Assembly (NCBI GenBank): GCA_038049695.1
Contig: CP142453.1
Location: 115,484,001 to 115,548,000, forward strand
Direction: 5' to 3'
Source: Cinnamomum chago
Taxonomy: Eukaryota; Streptophyta; Magnoliopsida; Laurales; Lauraceae
Length of the DNA stretch: 64,000 nucleotides
The translations under genes were made by a program, and so were the position numbers. The notes beneath the pieces were generated by a model. The model saw only the letters and a program-made list of their open reading frames with translations. It searched no databases and was not told the origin of the DNA. Positions 32,701-64,000 of this stretch are shown in pieces (within the stretch, counting starts at the first letter, position 1; each line of letters opens with the position of its first letter).

Positions 32701-35200
32701 ATTTTTCACTATACACCTGCCCAACAAAATGCAAGAAAAGGAATCAAGTGTATTTTACTTACTACATTTTTTGTGTTCAATACTTATAATTTTGTGGGCA
32801 CTTTTAAATACTTCGCCATCAGCTTAAAAATCAGTTTAAAAGTCGCGACAAAAGGTATTAGCTAGCTTGCTACTTTTGTTATTATTGCTGGTGACCAATT
32901 GGTGGTTGTGTTATAATTCAAATATCAAATTGACTACATACGAGAGAATTAACATTCTCTTTTTTTTTTACCTGAAACAATGCTAATTGTGCAAATAGTT
33001 TTTATTTATTTATTTATTTATTTTTATTTTTGTTTTTTGGTGGAAGTAAAATATACTTGAGTGGTATTTGGATTTGAAATTTGAGAGTTAAGAACATCAG
33101 AGAGCTCCGGGAAGTTTCTAGAAGATATGAGATTATTTTCTTTGTATGGATGTAACCCTTTGTTATTATTTTTTAACTATTAACCCTCTAATCTTTTGTG
33201 CACTAACCTTAAATATTTGTAATTTGATGTTCCTTCAGTTGTATATTATTTATTATGGCCTTTGAAAAAGGTATAGGGACCTCCAAAACTTATAAGCAAA
33301 TCCCATATATACAAGTACTACGTTTGCATTATTGCTTTATGTTTAGTTTTTTCTTTTTCTTTTTTAAGAAAAAAGCAACAATTGAAAAAATATCATAAAT
33401 AAGAAAGTGAAATGTACAAACTTAAACTTATTTTATGTCCGCCCTATTTTTTTCTCTCTTTTAATGAAAGTTACCATGAAAAAAAAATTAAATATTCTTT
33501 TCCCTTTTGCTTCATGTGTTTGTATTTTATTTAGTTAGAATAATTGAGTTTTCAATCTGACATAGTAGTTATACCCCTGTTGGAAGAATAATCACAAGTT
33601 GGATAATGTGATAACTACTACTAAATATTGGTTCTCTTCTAATATTAATGATTGCTAAAAATAATTCCATAAATTCAATTTAGTGGTAGGTCTTATAGAT
33701 TGCTATCGTAAAATTATTGTTGTTTTGTACAATTTTTTAGTTTCTTAATAAATAACTTTTGTGAAACTTTTTATTATAAAAGGGCATTTCAGGGGCATGA
33801 ATCTATTTATTTATTATTGCTCTTACTCATGAGGTTTAAATTGAAAAACTTTGATCATTTTCTAACACATTTATTTCTTTCATCATTGCAAGCTTCTTCT
33901 TCTTCTTTTCATATATTTCAATGAAGCGTCATGCATTTCCTTAAAGGAAAAACGAGAATCTCATAGAAACTGCTTGTTATGCTAACTTTACTACTGACTT
34001 CAGAGTCAATGAATGAAGTGATCGTTTTAAGTGTAAACAACTAAAATAAGTATTTGATGTTAAGCTGCAACAAATTCAGTTTGTCTCTGTTCATTTCGAA
34101 TTTTTCTCATTTTGATCAGCACTCCCATCCTCTATACAAAATAGAGCAGAATAATTTATCTAGAATACCTAGGTTACATTCTTATGCATCTCTTAAGAGG
34201 AAGGTCCAATTCTTTTGCCAGATTTGTATTTATAGTTTTTTGTTTTTTGGTATTTTTTCCTTATGGATATCTCTATTTGTGAGCTTCCATTTAACTAAAC
34301 TTATATGATTACTTTGTATTATTCTTTTATTACTGGGTATAAAATATAGCACTTTATATCAAGTAAAAAGAAGATGTTGACTTTTGGAGAGGTATTGCCT
34401 CTTTTTACCTGATAGTAGCATGTCTTATAAAATAAAACAACGCACATGTTGAATACTAATATTGATCAACATGTGCTCTGTAAATCTTACTCGTCAGAGT
34501 TCATATAATAGTTCCGCCATTGTTGATTCCCGTCGCTTAAGGACAAGCCGGATTACTTCATTATTCTTGACGATTTGTGTGAGATGTTATTCTTCATTGT
34601 AAGTTAAAACTAAAACCACCATCTCAGTTTTTTTTATTATGATGTCCTTAGGTAGGATATAATTATTTTTTTTCCCTTAATAGAATTTGATTTTGTAGTG
34701 AACATATCATGTTCATGGTAATTGGTTAAAACAATAAGCTCATTTGGTTCTTAGTTTTTATTTTTATTTTTTATAAAACTGCAGGTTATCAATTTGACTA
34801 TGCTTTTGACTGGACTCCAACTTTAGCAAGTTAAGTCTACCAAGAAACTGAGAAGTCGACCTGATAGATTAAATAAAGTAAATTTAAAATTCTTAGTACA
34901 CATTCATGATAAAATATCTAGAAATATGTGATTTATATCCTCAAAAAGTTATATAAATTCCATATCGATGGTCTTTTGAGAACTCATTTTTCTCACTATA
35001 TCATCGTTTTATTGTTTTCAAATGTATATAAAAAAAGTATTGTCAGCTGTATTTGGACATTGCACGGGCCTTGCAATTTACAATCACTCATTTTCTGTTG
35101 AAAGTTGATTTTTAAATGTATTTCAGTTTCTACTAAATTTTTTAAAAGCTTTATTTTTTAAAAATTTTCTTAGTAAAACTGTGTGTTCGGTGCACGTGTA
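32701..35200. other. Helitron interior, no gene recognised
   Basis: AT-rich sequence with short open frames only (longest 34054-34308, 84 codons, no family signature). It may contain captured host fragments, but none is identifiable by eye. Confidence 0.4.
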
Positions 35201-35212
35201 GGGCTCCACTAG

Positions 35213-36269
35213 TAAAAATAAATTAATATACTCTATGGGAGAAATCAATAGTAAAATTATCCTACAATCCATTCAATCTTCGAACAAACACTTAATTAAA
35301 GAATCATGTCATGCTCCAATAGTAAGATGTGTCCGTTTTCAATTTACTGTCCACTGATCGACCCTTGAACAAGCCACCTTCCCTCGCTCGAGACTTCTCT
35401 CGTTAGCATAAATTAAAAAGAAAATAAAAATTACAACTTTTTCTATATAACAATTACAATTGTGAACCTCAAAAGACTAATGGTCACCATCTAACTTCAG
35501 AAAAAAGAAATAAAAAAGGCCACCTCTGATGATTTGACATCATATGTTGGCTTCTGATCACCCTAGCATTTGCATCTGGCATGAATTCAGTGGGCCGCCA
35601 CAGAAACTACCAACCCGATTACACCACGGAGACCCAAACCCACATCGGCTCACGTATAATCGATCCACGTGTTTCTTCCCACTGGGCACTTCTATAATGG
35701 GACCCACCCCTGTCCGCTCTGATTCTGTGCACACATGCCACGTGTCCAAGAACCACTGGACAACAGTCACCCGGAAAAACCCTTTCTGGCAGTTCGCTAG
35801 CGTGCGTAGTACGCACCACCTTGTCCGACTCCAAACCCGATGGCATTTCCGTAAATCAAGTGAAATCGAGGCCCATTTGTACCTGAGAAACCCTTATTCA
35901 AAAGCCCGTTTCAAAATCCCATTCTCAGTCACACAATTCCTTCCGCCTCCGTGCGAAGAACGCGTGCGCGAGCAAAGCGACGACGATCTTTTTCTCCTCC
36001 TCCGCAGTTCCTCCACCTTTTCACTCCCTCTCCGTCGCCGGGAAACACACGTCACCGCTCGGAATCCGACGTCAGCCGGCCGCTTCCTTTTCTCCGGCCA
36101 CCGTCCGCCTCCCCGAGTTCATGCCGAAAGGGGGCCGAGATAGGGTTTCTTCTGTCGCTGTTTGTTGCTATTTAAGGCGGTTTGCCCTAGGGTAATGAGC
36201 CCGCTGTGGACCGTAGGATCGAGGGTTTGGAGGATCAACGGCCTCGATTTCGTCTCCGGATGGAGGGAG
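35213..36269 (+). promoter_or_regulatory. Promoter and probable 5' UTR exon of the Agenet gene
   Basis: Base composition shifts from AT-rich to GC-rich at about 35540. Two G-box cores CACGTG lie at 35666-35671 and 35739-35744, sites known to bind bZIP and bHLH factors in plants. A pyrimidine-rich, UTR-like tract runs 35935-36120, and a TATA-like TATTTAA sits at 36169-36175, so the start site could lie on either side of 36100. A probable first exon ends at 36269 before GTAGGA; the intron ends at TTGCAG (37211). The open frame 35544-36143 lacks family features and is not called. Exact start unresolved. Confidence 0.5.
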
Positions 36270-37221
36270 GTAGGATCCTAGGAATTGCTGCTTCTTTTCC
36301 ATGTAGTGTTTTATGGCCTTGTTTCTCAGTTTTCTTATAGTACTTTGGTTCTTTCTGCGCCGCATATGCTCGTGTAAGTGGGAAAGTCAATCGGTGAAAT
36401 TTGCCTTTTTCTTTTGTTTTGGATCTTCTTGGGGTTCTGAATTGGTTAAAGATGTGCAAAATTAGGGTTTTTCAAATTGAAAGATTCATTTAAAAAAAAA
36501 ATTGAACTTTTTTTGTTGAGCAATGGGGTTTTGGTGAGTTAGTTCGAGTGTCATGTCTAAAAATTTAAATCTTCTACTTTCATCTGAATCTGATGAAAGT
36601 GAGAAGTGATGCTTGGTGGGGCCACTTCTCATCACAGAATTCACTCAGAGCGAAGTGATTTCTGCTGGTGATTGGCACCCACTTTTCATTTCCCACTTAG
36701 TCTGATTCTGTGTATGTGGATGAAGTATTCTTAGTTGGAACAATGCTAAAAGGGATCCATAAGAAGCTTTTTAGTAGGGTGGGTCTACTTGTGATTAACT
36801 GAAAACTTGATATACCTACTTTACCATTTGAATGTAAGCTAATCCTTCTTCAATACACACTACACCAGTAATCTACACGTCGGACATTTTTCGGCCTTTC
36901 TCTAATGGGGACGGGGATGTGGGGATGAGAAAGTCTGTCTGAATAAGAAATACACCAAAAGGCCAAACTGAACAAATATCTTTTGGTGTGGATTTGTAAC
37001 TTGTGAGGCCTCTAAATGTTGTAGCTGCGACAAAAGCTTTTTAAGTTTTACGCTGGCTGCCAACCTACCTGACGTAACCCTCATACATTATCTGGCCTTG
37101 GGACCGACATTTAGGACAAAACCAGCGGAGTTTTTAGGTTATTTACGAAAATATTAAGACTAAAATTTTGTTTTTCTTCGGACGTTTTTTTTCCCCTGCT
37201 TGTCATTGCAGGGATACACTC

Positions 37222-58449
<21,228 letters not shown>

Positions 58450-58650
58450 GAGTAGAAATTTGCAGGGCCAAGGTTTTTCTAGAGAACCAGATGACTCGTC
58501 CTTTGAAAGTAGGGTGGTAGGAAAAAAAAAAAAGGAACAGATGACTGTTGAAGAAAAACCCCGTGTACTGTTTTGTATATACAATTGTAGTTTTTAGGAG
58601 ATAGAGCCCACTGTCCATGTTGGGTACAGATGTAATATGTCATAGAATTC
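58450..58650 (+). other. Probable 3' UTR of the Agenet gene
   Basis: Follows the TGA at 58447-58449. A+T-rich with TGTAATATG-like polyadenylation motifs around 58630. A possible alternative downstream exon begins at about 59844 after TTTTCAG; from the 58355 donor it would give a different C-terminus, but it is less like the family. Confidence 0.45.
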
Positions 58651-58686
58651 ACATTAATTAATCATTTAGTTTTTTACCCCACCTGT

Positions 58687-58759
58687 GTGTGTATGAGAGA
58701 GAGAGAGAGGCTTCCCGAGCCAATGTCTCATGAATTTGCAGGAGTCGAGACATTGTGTG

Positions 58760-58817
<58 letters not shown>

Positions 58818-58856
58818 TTCCCGAGCCAATGTCTCATGAATTTGCAGGAGTCGAGC
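58687..58856. repeat. (GA)n microsatellite with duplicated flank
   Basis: GTGTGTATGAGAGAGAG followed by CTTCCCGAGCCAATGTCTCA and TGAATTTGCAGGAGTCGAG occurs twice (58687-58749 and 58754-58855); the GA run is about 9 units in the first and about 26 in the second. Confidence 0.9.
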
Positions 58857-61263
58857 ATCCGGAGTTCAATTAGTGCACATGCTATTTTGTTCATCAACTT
58901 TACTGGTGGGTATCTCTCTATCTTACCCTTTTTCAATGCCTTTTCTATCCTGAAGTTACCAAGTTTACTAGGCATTGTTGATTAATGCAAACAAATATAG
59001 TAGCACATCATCCTTTCTACCAACGGTGTGTTTGTATGTATCTGTTTCATTTTCTTTTCTTCTGATAATAGTTTGTGTGTTAGAAAGTAAAAAAGATCGG
59101 TAACTGAACAGAGTAGATAGTCTGCTGATTTATCCTTTAGCTGAAAGGAATCTGTAGCCAATGATGAGCCCTCTAAAGAAATGCATGGTAATTCCATCTT
59201 ATGGGATTGAGTAGAGTCTGTTTGCATGCTCATCATGAAGACCATATAGTTGAGTATAATGGACTATTGCAGATCCTGCTAGTTCTGGCACTGCTTGGTT
59301 TGTCAAGAGCAAATGAGTCATTAGAGTTAATAATCCTGTTTAGATTTACCATCCTTCCATGAAACAATACTAGTGATTTAGTCAAATGACTTCATTAATT
59401 TATTGATCTTTTCCGTCATCGACACTTTGGTCTCTGAAATTAAGGGTCTCCACTGGCAAATTGAATGACTTGCATCCAATGGTTTGAATACGAGTGGACC
59501 GTGCAGGGTAGGCTACTGGATCAGGTTTCCACTCGGGAAGTTTGCCTTTATAAAAATGTGGTTTTCTTCTGAGCATGCACGCCTTAGTTTGTCTGGGAGC
59601 CATGTGGATGTGGAGGGCATGATGTGGATTGTGTTTTAATAAGATTTGCCCCAGCCCATGATTTTAGGGGTTTTGTAAGTGGTGATTTATTGTGATTAAA
59701 CCCCCAAGGTAGGTAGATAATTGGTTTAATTGATGGGGTCACCCTTTAATAAAATTTATTTTCTTCTCAAGGTGTATTTGTAGTTAGGACATATGATTTT
59801 GTTTAATTCCCAACACTGGACTGTTGCATGCATGCTTTTCAGGAACGTCTTCGTACAGAAAAATAAATGAAGAGGGTAATCTTTTTTCCCTTCCCAGGAG
59901 TGAGTTCGAGACCAGATTAATACTCAGCAGTGAGAGTGTAGAAGATGAATTCTGTGCTGTCTGCTGCAGTTTTAAGTTATTCCGTTGAGGGAAGCATGCT
60001 TGCTATGATTTGAAGAGCCACAGCATGCAATGCAATTTCAATTTGCTAGGAATCCGGGATAGAGTGGTCTGGGGGTTAGGTATTATCCAGGGCCAGTCAC
60101 GTTTTTGGCCTTGGGTTTCAGTACTTGGGTCAGACGCATTTAATATTTAGGTCAGGTTTGTCTTAACGTGATAGAAAGCTTGAAGCACGAGCTGGCCTGA
60201 AAAAGTGCATGTAGTTTAATACCTGATACAGTAGAACAACCGAGCCCAGCCCACTCTGGGCCCACTAAATGGGCAGGCTTGTGCCTTTCTTATAGATGGC
60301 TGGGCTCAGGCCTGATAATTTCTTTAAGGTGGGCCGAGTTCAGTCCAGGCTTTTATAGCCCATGTCAAGCTAGGGCCGGATAGGTGCTTCAGCTCTAAAG
60401 GTTGGTCACGTTGTGTTATGTCTCAGCCTGGCCCATGCATACCACTAGATAAACAGTGTCCTCATGTATCAGTAGATCAAATCTGACAGATTGGCACACC
60501 TTCATATGGACCCGAACCATTTATCATGTTGCACTGTGGATGGACAACATTCTTCCAGCTGATTACTTCCTACACCATCGAGATACTTTCCTCATCAAAT
60601 AGACAGGAATTATCCAATCGATTGATTTTTTTTATTTTTTTTTCCTGTTTGTTGGGCTCTTAGACAAACCTTATGATGTGAACTTGTCCCAAGAGATTTG
60701 TGGCCCACACGGATGAAAGCAATAATAACATTTAAAGCGATCAGACTATTTTCAGCCTAGGTCAGAATCAACCCAGTTGTGAGTAACGAAAGGTAAGTGT
60801 CAAATAGGGCCCAGTGCCAATTCATGGTAGGTAGTGTGCGTGAAGCAAGAAAGCTCACAGCAGGCCCCCCATTAGAAAAATGCACGCGATTCACTGTTAT
60901 AGAAGAGAAATTCTGCCATATAACACTACTGTAGCGTAGCATATCATAGGACAGGCCTCCTTTGAGGCTGCCAAAAGCCGTCTACCAAGAGCAGACGCGG
61001 CATAAAAACACTTGCACCCATGTTACAAAAAGATATAAGGACCAAGTGCTAATCATACCAGCCACTTCTTCTATACATGGCTCCGACTTTCTGAATTTGT
61101 GGCGAATGAACCAAACCAAAGCAACCGAGCCAATGATATGACTGGTATTGGGTATGCTGAAGCCTCCATTGGACTTAATGAGGCAGTTGAGAAGCATTGC
61201 ACATATTGGTGCTGCGAACTGCTTTTCCTTTTCATGTATGTGATGTGATGTACAAGATGGTTT
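58857..61263. other. Intergenic region between the two host genes, including their 3' flanks
   Basis: No coding sequence recognised. 60230-60440 has GC-richer AGCCCAGCCCA / GGGCTCAGGCC motifs like those at 49255-49470 and 50520-50620, suggesting a shared degraded repeat. The 3' UTR of the - strand gene probably occupies about 61020-61263. Confidence 0.45.
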
Positions 61264-62106
61264 TTAATCCGGCAAAAACTCCTCTTGGTCTGTATCTTCA
61301 TCCGAAGATGCATGCTCTTCACCTGTACTATTTTTATCAGGTCTACCCAAACTTACTTTACCTTCATCATTCTCCCTGTCACTTTCTGGTTCAACTGCTA
61401 CTGGTCTATGAAGCATGTCTGTATTATTGGAGTTCCGGCAATTGGCTCTATATGGTTTCCTGCAGATGCAAGTGGAAGGGAATTCATAGAATTCGTCTCT
61501 TCCCGCTCTTATGGTCATCTCTTCTGGTTCTCCCATGAAACCTCTCTGGCATGACTTCACCTTCTTGGCAAATGTCTTCCAATCCATCTCATGGCGTGTC
61601 TGGAATAAAGAGCTCAGCTTCCTTGCATTTGGCCTGATGGTCCTCTTGTGCCCCATGTACCTCCTGTGTATTCAAAAGATGATAATATAAAAAAATCAGA
61701 ACAGAGGTCACAAAATCAAAGGATTTTAATTGGATTAAGCAGAACAAGCAAAAAAACAATGAAGTTTGGATTGATACCTTCGGCCTGCAAGAATCTTGGC
61801 CATGTTGCCGTTGTTATTGGTCACAAACACATCACTCTCATCACAAACAATATAGTCAATGGCAGCGAGTCGAGAAGAGAAGGGAAGAAAAGGTTTCAAG
61901 TCTTCATTGGCAAGCATCTCCTTGGTATAGAAGTTTGGGAATAGGTTTTTAAGAGGCTTTAAAGTTTCTTCTCCACCATATATTTCCCCTGATGCAATGT
62001 AAAGGTACGAGTCATTTCCAAAACCAATTGCTTTGAGCATCAAACCCACTTCATGAGGAGTAAGTGGACATTTCCCTCGTTTCCGCTCTCCCTCGGGGCT
62101 CAAATC
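61264..62106 (-). CDS. O-fucosyltransferase-like protein, last two coding exons (partial)
   Basis: Exons on the - strand are 62106-61778 and 61663-61264; donor GTATCA, acceptor ACACAG, phase consistent (GRRRYMGHKRT across the junction). The exon start at 62106 follows a TTGACAG acceptor, so earlier exons lie beyond 64000. Family blocks: RGKCPLTPHEVGLMLKAIGF, YLYIASGEIYGGEETL, PLKNLFPNFYTKEML, LPFSSRLAAIDYIVCDESDV, FVTNNNGNMAKILAGR and GHKRTIRPNARKL. These are the C-terminal half of plant GDP-fucose O-fucosyltransferase-like (GT106/OFUT-related) proteins, usually Golgi type II enzymes acting on cell-wall glycans or proteins. The C-terminus after the CICRKPYR segment is acidic and less conserved, ending at 61264. 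Donor, acceptor and substrate of this member cannot be read from sequence. Confidence 0.88.
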
Positions 62107-62599
62107 CTGTCAATAATACATTCTTCAAATACGTGTCCTCTTATAGGATTGAAGGAGAATAAGTGTATGATACAAAAAAAGAATCCTATAAGACTTAAAA
62201 ATTGTAAAGCAAAGGGAAACGAAGACATGGTGCTTTTAATTTCATCTCAACATCTGATTTGAGAATTTTCTAATTCTTCAGCACAAACAGAATAGGTGAA
62301 TTATTAAAATAAAAAAAAAAACTTTTAATGATCAGAATGTGAATAATGTTGCGAGTATTAACGGGTATTTGACTGTTATTGAGATAAGCGAAGATATTAT
62401 CATAAATTCCAAAAACACATCCATTCATAATTAAAACATCCATTCCTTTTTCACAATGGAAACAATAAAGGGCAATGTAGAGGGGCTTAGACTGTTGATA
62501 TACATTGTTATGACATTCACTGATAACTCGAGCTTTTGGTGTTTCCGGTTATTAACATGGTTCGTTTGAGGGGTGGTGTTGATATACAGTGTTATGACA
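62107..62599 (-). other. Intron sequence of the O-fucosyltransferase-like gene
   Basis: Starts at the intron 3' splice site. It includes an imperfect direct repeat of about 64 bp (62497-62560 and 62579-62642: TTGATATACANTGTTATGAC ... GGTGTTTCCGGTTATTAACA). No gene seen. Confidence 0.55.
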
Positions 62600-63162
62600 T
62601 TCACTGATACCTTGAGCTTTTGGTGTTTCCGGTTATTAACAAGACAAGGGGTCCTCTTTCTCCATTCTATTTTATCATTGTGGTTGAGGCTCTTAGCGCA
62701 TTATTTTCTAAGGCTAAAGATTGTGGTCTCACAAAATGCTTTGAGGTTGGTAGAGGGGGCAAAAGTTATCACTCATCTTCAGTTTGCAGGTGTTACCATC
62801 GTTTTTAGTTCTTCAAGGTGGGAGGAGGTTGTAGTCTTAAAGAGGATGCTTTTAACTCTCCTCAAGGGTTTTTTTTTTTTTTTTTATCAGTAATTCTCCT
62901 CAAGGTTAAGGATTAATTTAACCAAAAGCATGGTGGTGTGGTAGGAACTTCAGATGATGAGGTTCAGTTGTTAGCTTTGACGGTTCACTGTTAGTCTGGT
63001 AATGTGTCAATGTTGTACCATTTGCCTATTGTTGGGGGTAAAGCAAGATCTAAAAGCAACTCTCTCTCTCTCTCTCTCTGGTAATGTGTCAATGTTGTAC
63101 CGTTTGCCTATTGTTGAGGTAAAGCATGATCGCCTATTGTTGGGGTAAAGCAAGATCTAAAA

Positions 63163-63221
<59 letters not shown>

Positions 63222-64000
63222 TGTGTGTTTGTGTGTGAGAAGTACCTTACTCAAGGCTTCTTTTTTGTCCAATTTGCAGAACTACTTTATTTCCTTATTG
63301 AGGATGTCATCGTTTGTTAGGGAGAAGCTAGATCGTTTAAGGAGAGAGTTTCTGTGGAGAGGGAGTAACAAAAGAAAACTGTATCTAGTCAGATGGAGGT
63401 TTTTACGCCTAAGGCGGGGCTGGAAAACCTGGAATTTAAAAATTGGGCACTTTTGGATGGATGGTTGTGGAGATTTGGGTTTCAAAGTGGGGGACAGAAG
63501 TCAAGTTCGTTTTGGGTTGATGATTGGGTGGAGGTAGGTCCTTTATTTTTGTCATTTCCTAGGTTGTTCAAGATGGTGGTCAACAATTGGGCTTTAATTA
63601 AAGAATGTCGCCCGGGTGAGGGGGTGTTTGGGCCCCGAAATGTGTCTTTCAAGAGAGGCTTGCATCAATATGAGGAGTCTGAGTTTGGGTTGTTGGTTAG
63701 TCTACTTTCTGACATTTTCATTTGTAGGGATGTAGCAAATTCTTGTATCTGGAAGAAAAGTCCATCTGGTGGCTTCAGTTGTAAGTCTTTTTCTAGGGAG
63801 TAAGAAGGTTCACCACAAGCCAAAATCTCCTCTTTGCTGGCTTGGTAGGGTTTTGCTCCATCTAGGGCTTTCACTTGGCTTGCAGTCTTGGGGAAAGTTT
63901 CTATGGCGGATACCTTAAGAGGAGAGGCTTAGTTTCTAAACCTATTTCAAACTTAAGCATGTTGTGCTGGTAGGGGAGGGAGACGGTGGACTTGTTCGTG
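62600..64000 (+). pseudogene. L1-type LINE remnant (RT end and zf-RVT/C-terminal region), runs off the window
   Basis: In shifting frames on the + strand: RGPLSPFYFIIVVEALSALF (RT, about 62649), GRGGKSYHSS / ITHLQFAGVTIVFSS (catalytic FADD changed to FAGV, about 62780), then VREKLDRLRREFLWRGSN (about 63315). The zf-RVT-like region follows: WALLDGWLWRFG, FWVDDWVEVGPLFLSFPRLF and SGGFSCKSFSRE (63440-63800). A duplicated segment with two (CT)n runs (62999-63228) splits the middle. It is antisense to the O-fucosyltransferase-like gene, in whose intron it must lie. Dead copy. Confidence 0.75.
63167..63228. repeat. Compound (CT)n(GT)n microsatellite
   Basis: About 18 CT units followed by about 12 GT units inside the LINE remnant; a shorter (CT)n lies at 63060-63079 in a duplicated flank. 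Confidence 0.95.

Larger units (their letters stand above)
31799..35212 (+). mobile_element. Non-autonomous Helitron with amplified 5' region
   Basis: The 5' end TCTATACTACTATCTATATA (31799) followed by TTATAAAAGAG is the classic plant Helitron start. The 3' end ...GGGCTCCACTAG (35212) has the CTAG terminus, preceded by a GGTGCACGTG hairpin-prone segment. Insertion is between A (31798) and T (35213), as Helitrons require, with no duplication. A second GC-rich hairpin, TTGCACGGGCCTTGCAA, lies near 35058-35075. No Rep/helicase coding is seen in 3.4 kb. The first 900 bp are tandem copies of a GTGGGCCCCAC-bearing unit. Confidence 0.65.

Noticed and set aside
35544..36143. 199-codon open frame upstream of the Agenet gene
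   Set aside because: Lies in the GC-rich promoter/5' UTR zone, shows no domain or family match, and is broken by the probable UTR exon structure.
58755..58985. 76-codon frame starting in the (GA)n run
   Set aside because: Begins with an Arg-Glu repeat from the microsatellite and has no conserved part; lies in the 3' flank.

Overview
The window is plant nuclear DNA, almost certainly from a woody flowering plant with a repeat-rich genome. Evidence: spliced genes with GT-AG introns of up to 6.3 kb, plant-specific families (a G2484-1-type Agenet protein and a plant O-fucosyltransferase-like protein), plant transposon families (PIF/Harbinger, Ty3/gypsy chromovirus, Cassandra, Helitron, hAT, MULE, tRNA-derived SINEs, L1-type LINEs), AT-rich spacers and long (GA)n/(CT)n runs. 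I cannot name the species; the texture would fit a magnoliid or early eudicot, but that is an impression. There are two real host genes. A complete Agenet-domain gene on the + strand (CDS 37222-58449, 14 coding exons plus a probable 5' UTR exon, 2120 aa predicted) fills the centre and right. The last two coding exons of an O-fucosyltransferase-like gene lie on the - strand (61264-62106); its 5' part is beyond the right edge.

Layout: 1-4936 is spacer with tRNA-derived SINEs. 4940-14427 is a PIF/Harbinger DNA transposon with both of its genes (a Myb/SANT-like protein and a DDE transposase), terminal inverted repeats and a TCA target duplication. Its transposase exon is split by a 3675-bp solo LTR (9129-12803, duplication CAAGC). 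16028-18703 is a second solo LTR (duplication CAAAC) which itself holds a 977-bp hAT element. 19950-22440 is a roughly 200-bp tandem repeat split by a 1625-bp MULE-like element carrying a 21-bp minisatellite. 22808-31055 is a decayed Ty3/gypsy chromovirus on the - strand. 31799-35212 is a non-autonomous Helitron. 35213 onward is the promoter and then the Agenet gene, whose introns hold a Tourist MITE, a Harbinger MITE related to the 4940-14427 element, a SINE split by a hAT-like MITE, and a LINE remnant. 62600-64000 is an L1-type LINE remnant in an intron of the second gene.

The most striking object is 22808-31055. Its gag-pol body and its 3' LTR (3087 bp) are chromoviral. The terminal repeat next to its primer-binding site is instead a 247-bp Cassandra-type LTR containing a 5S-rRNA-derived segment. 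Both outer ends abut the same 5-bp duplication, ATAAT. That is what a single integration of a cDNA with two unrelated LTRs would leave. A simple route is plus-strand transfer between two different elements at their shared initiator-Met primer-binding site. If confirmed, it would tie the non-autonomous Cassandra family physically to a chromovirus partner.

All splice sites, duplications and homologies were read by eye; family names come from recognition of motifs, not from searches.
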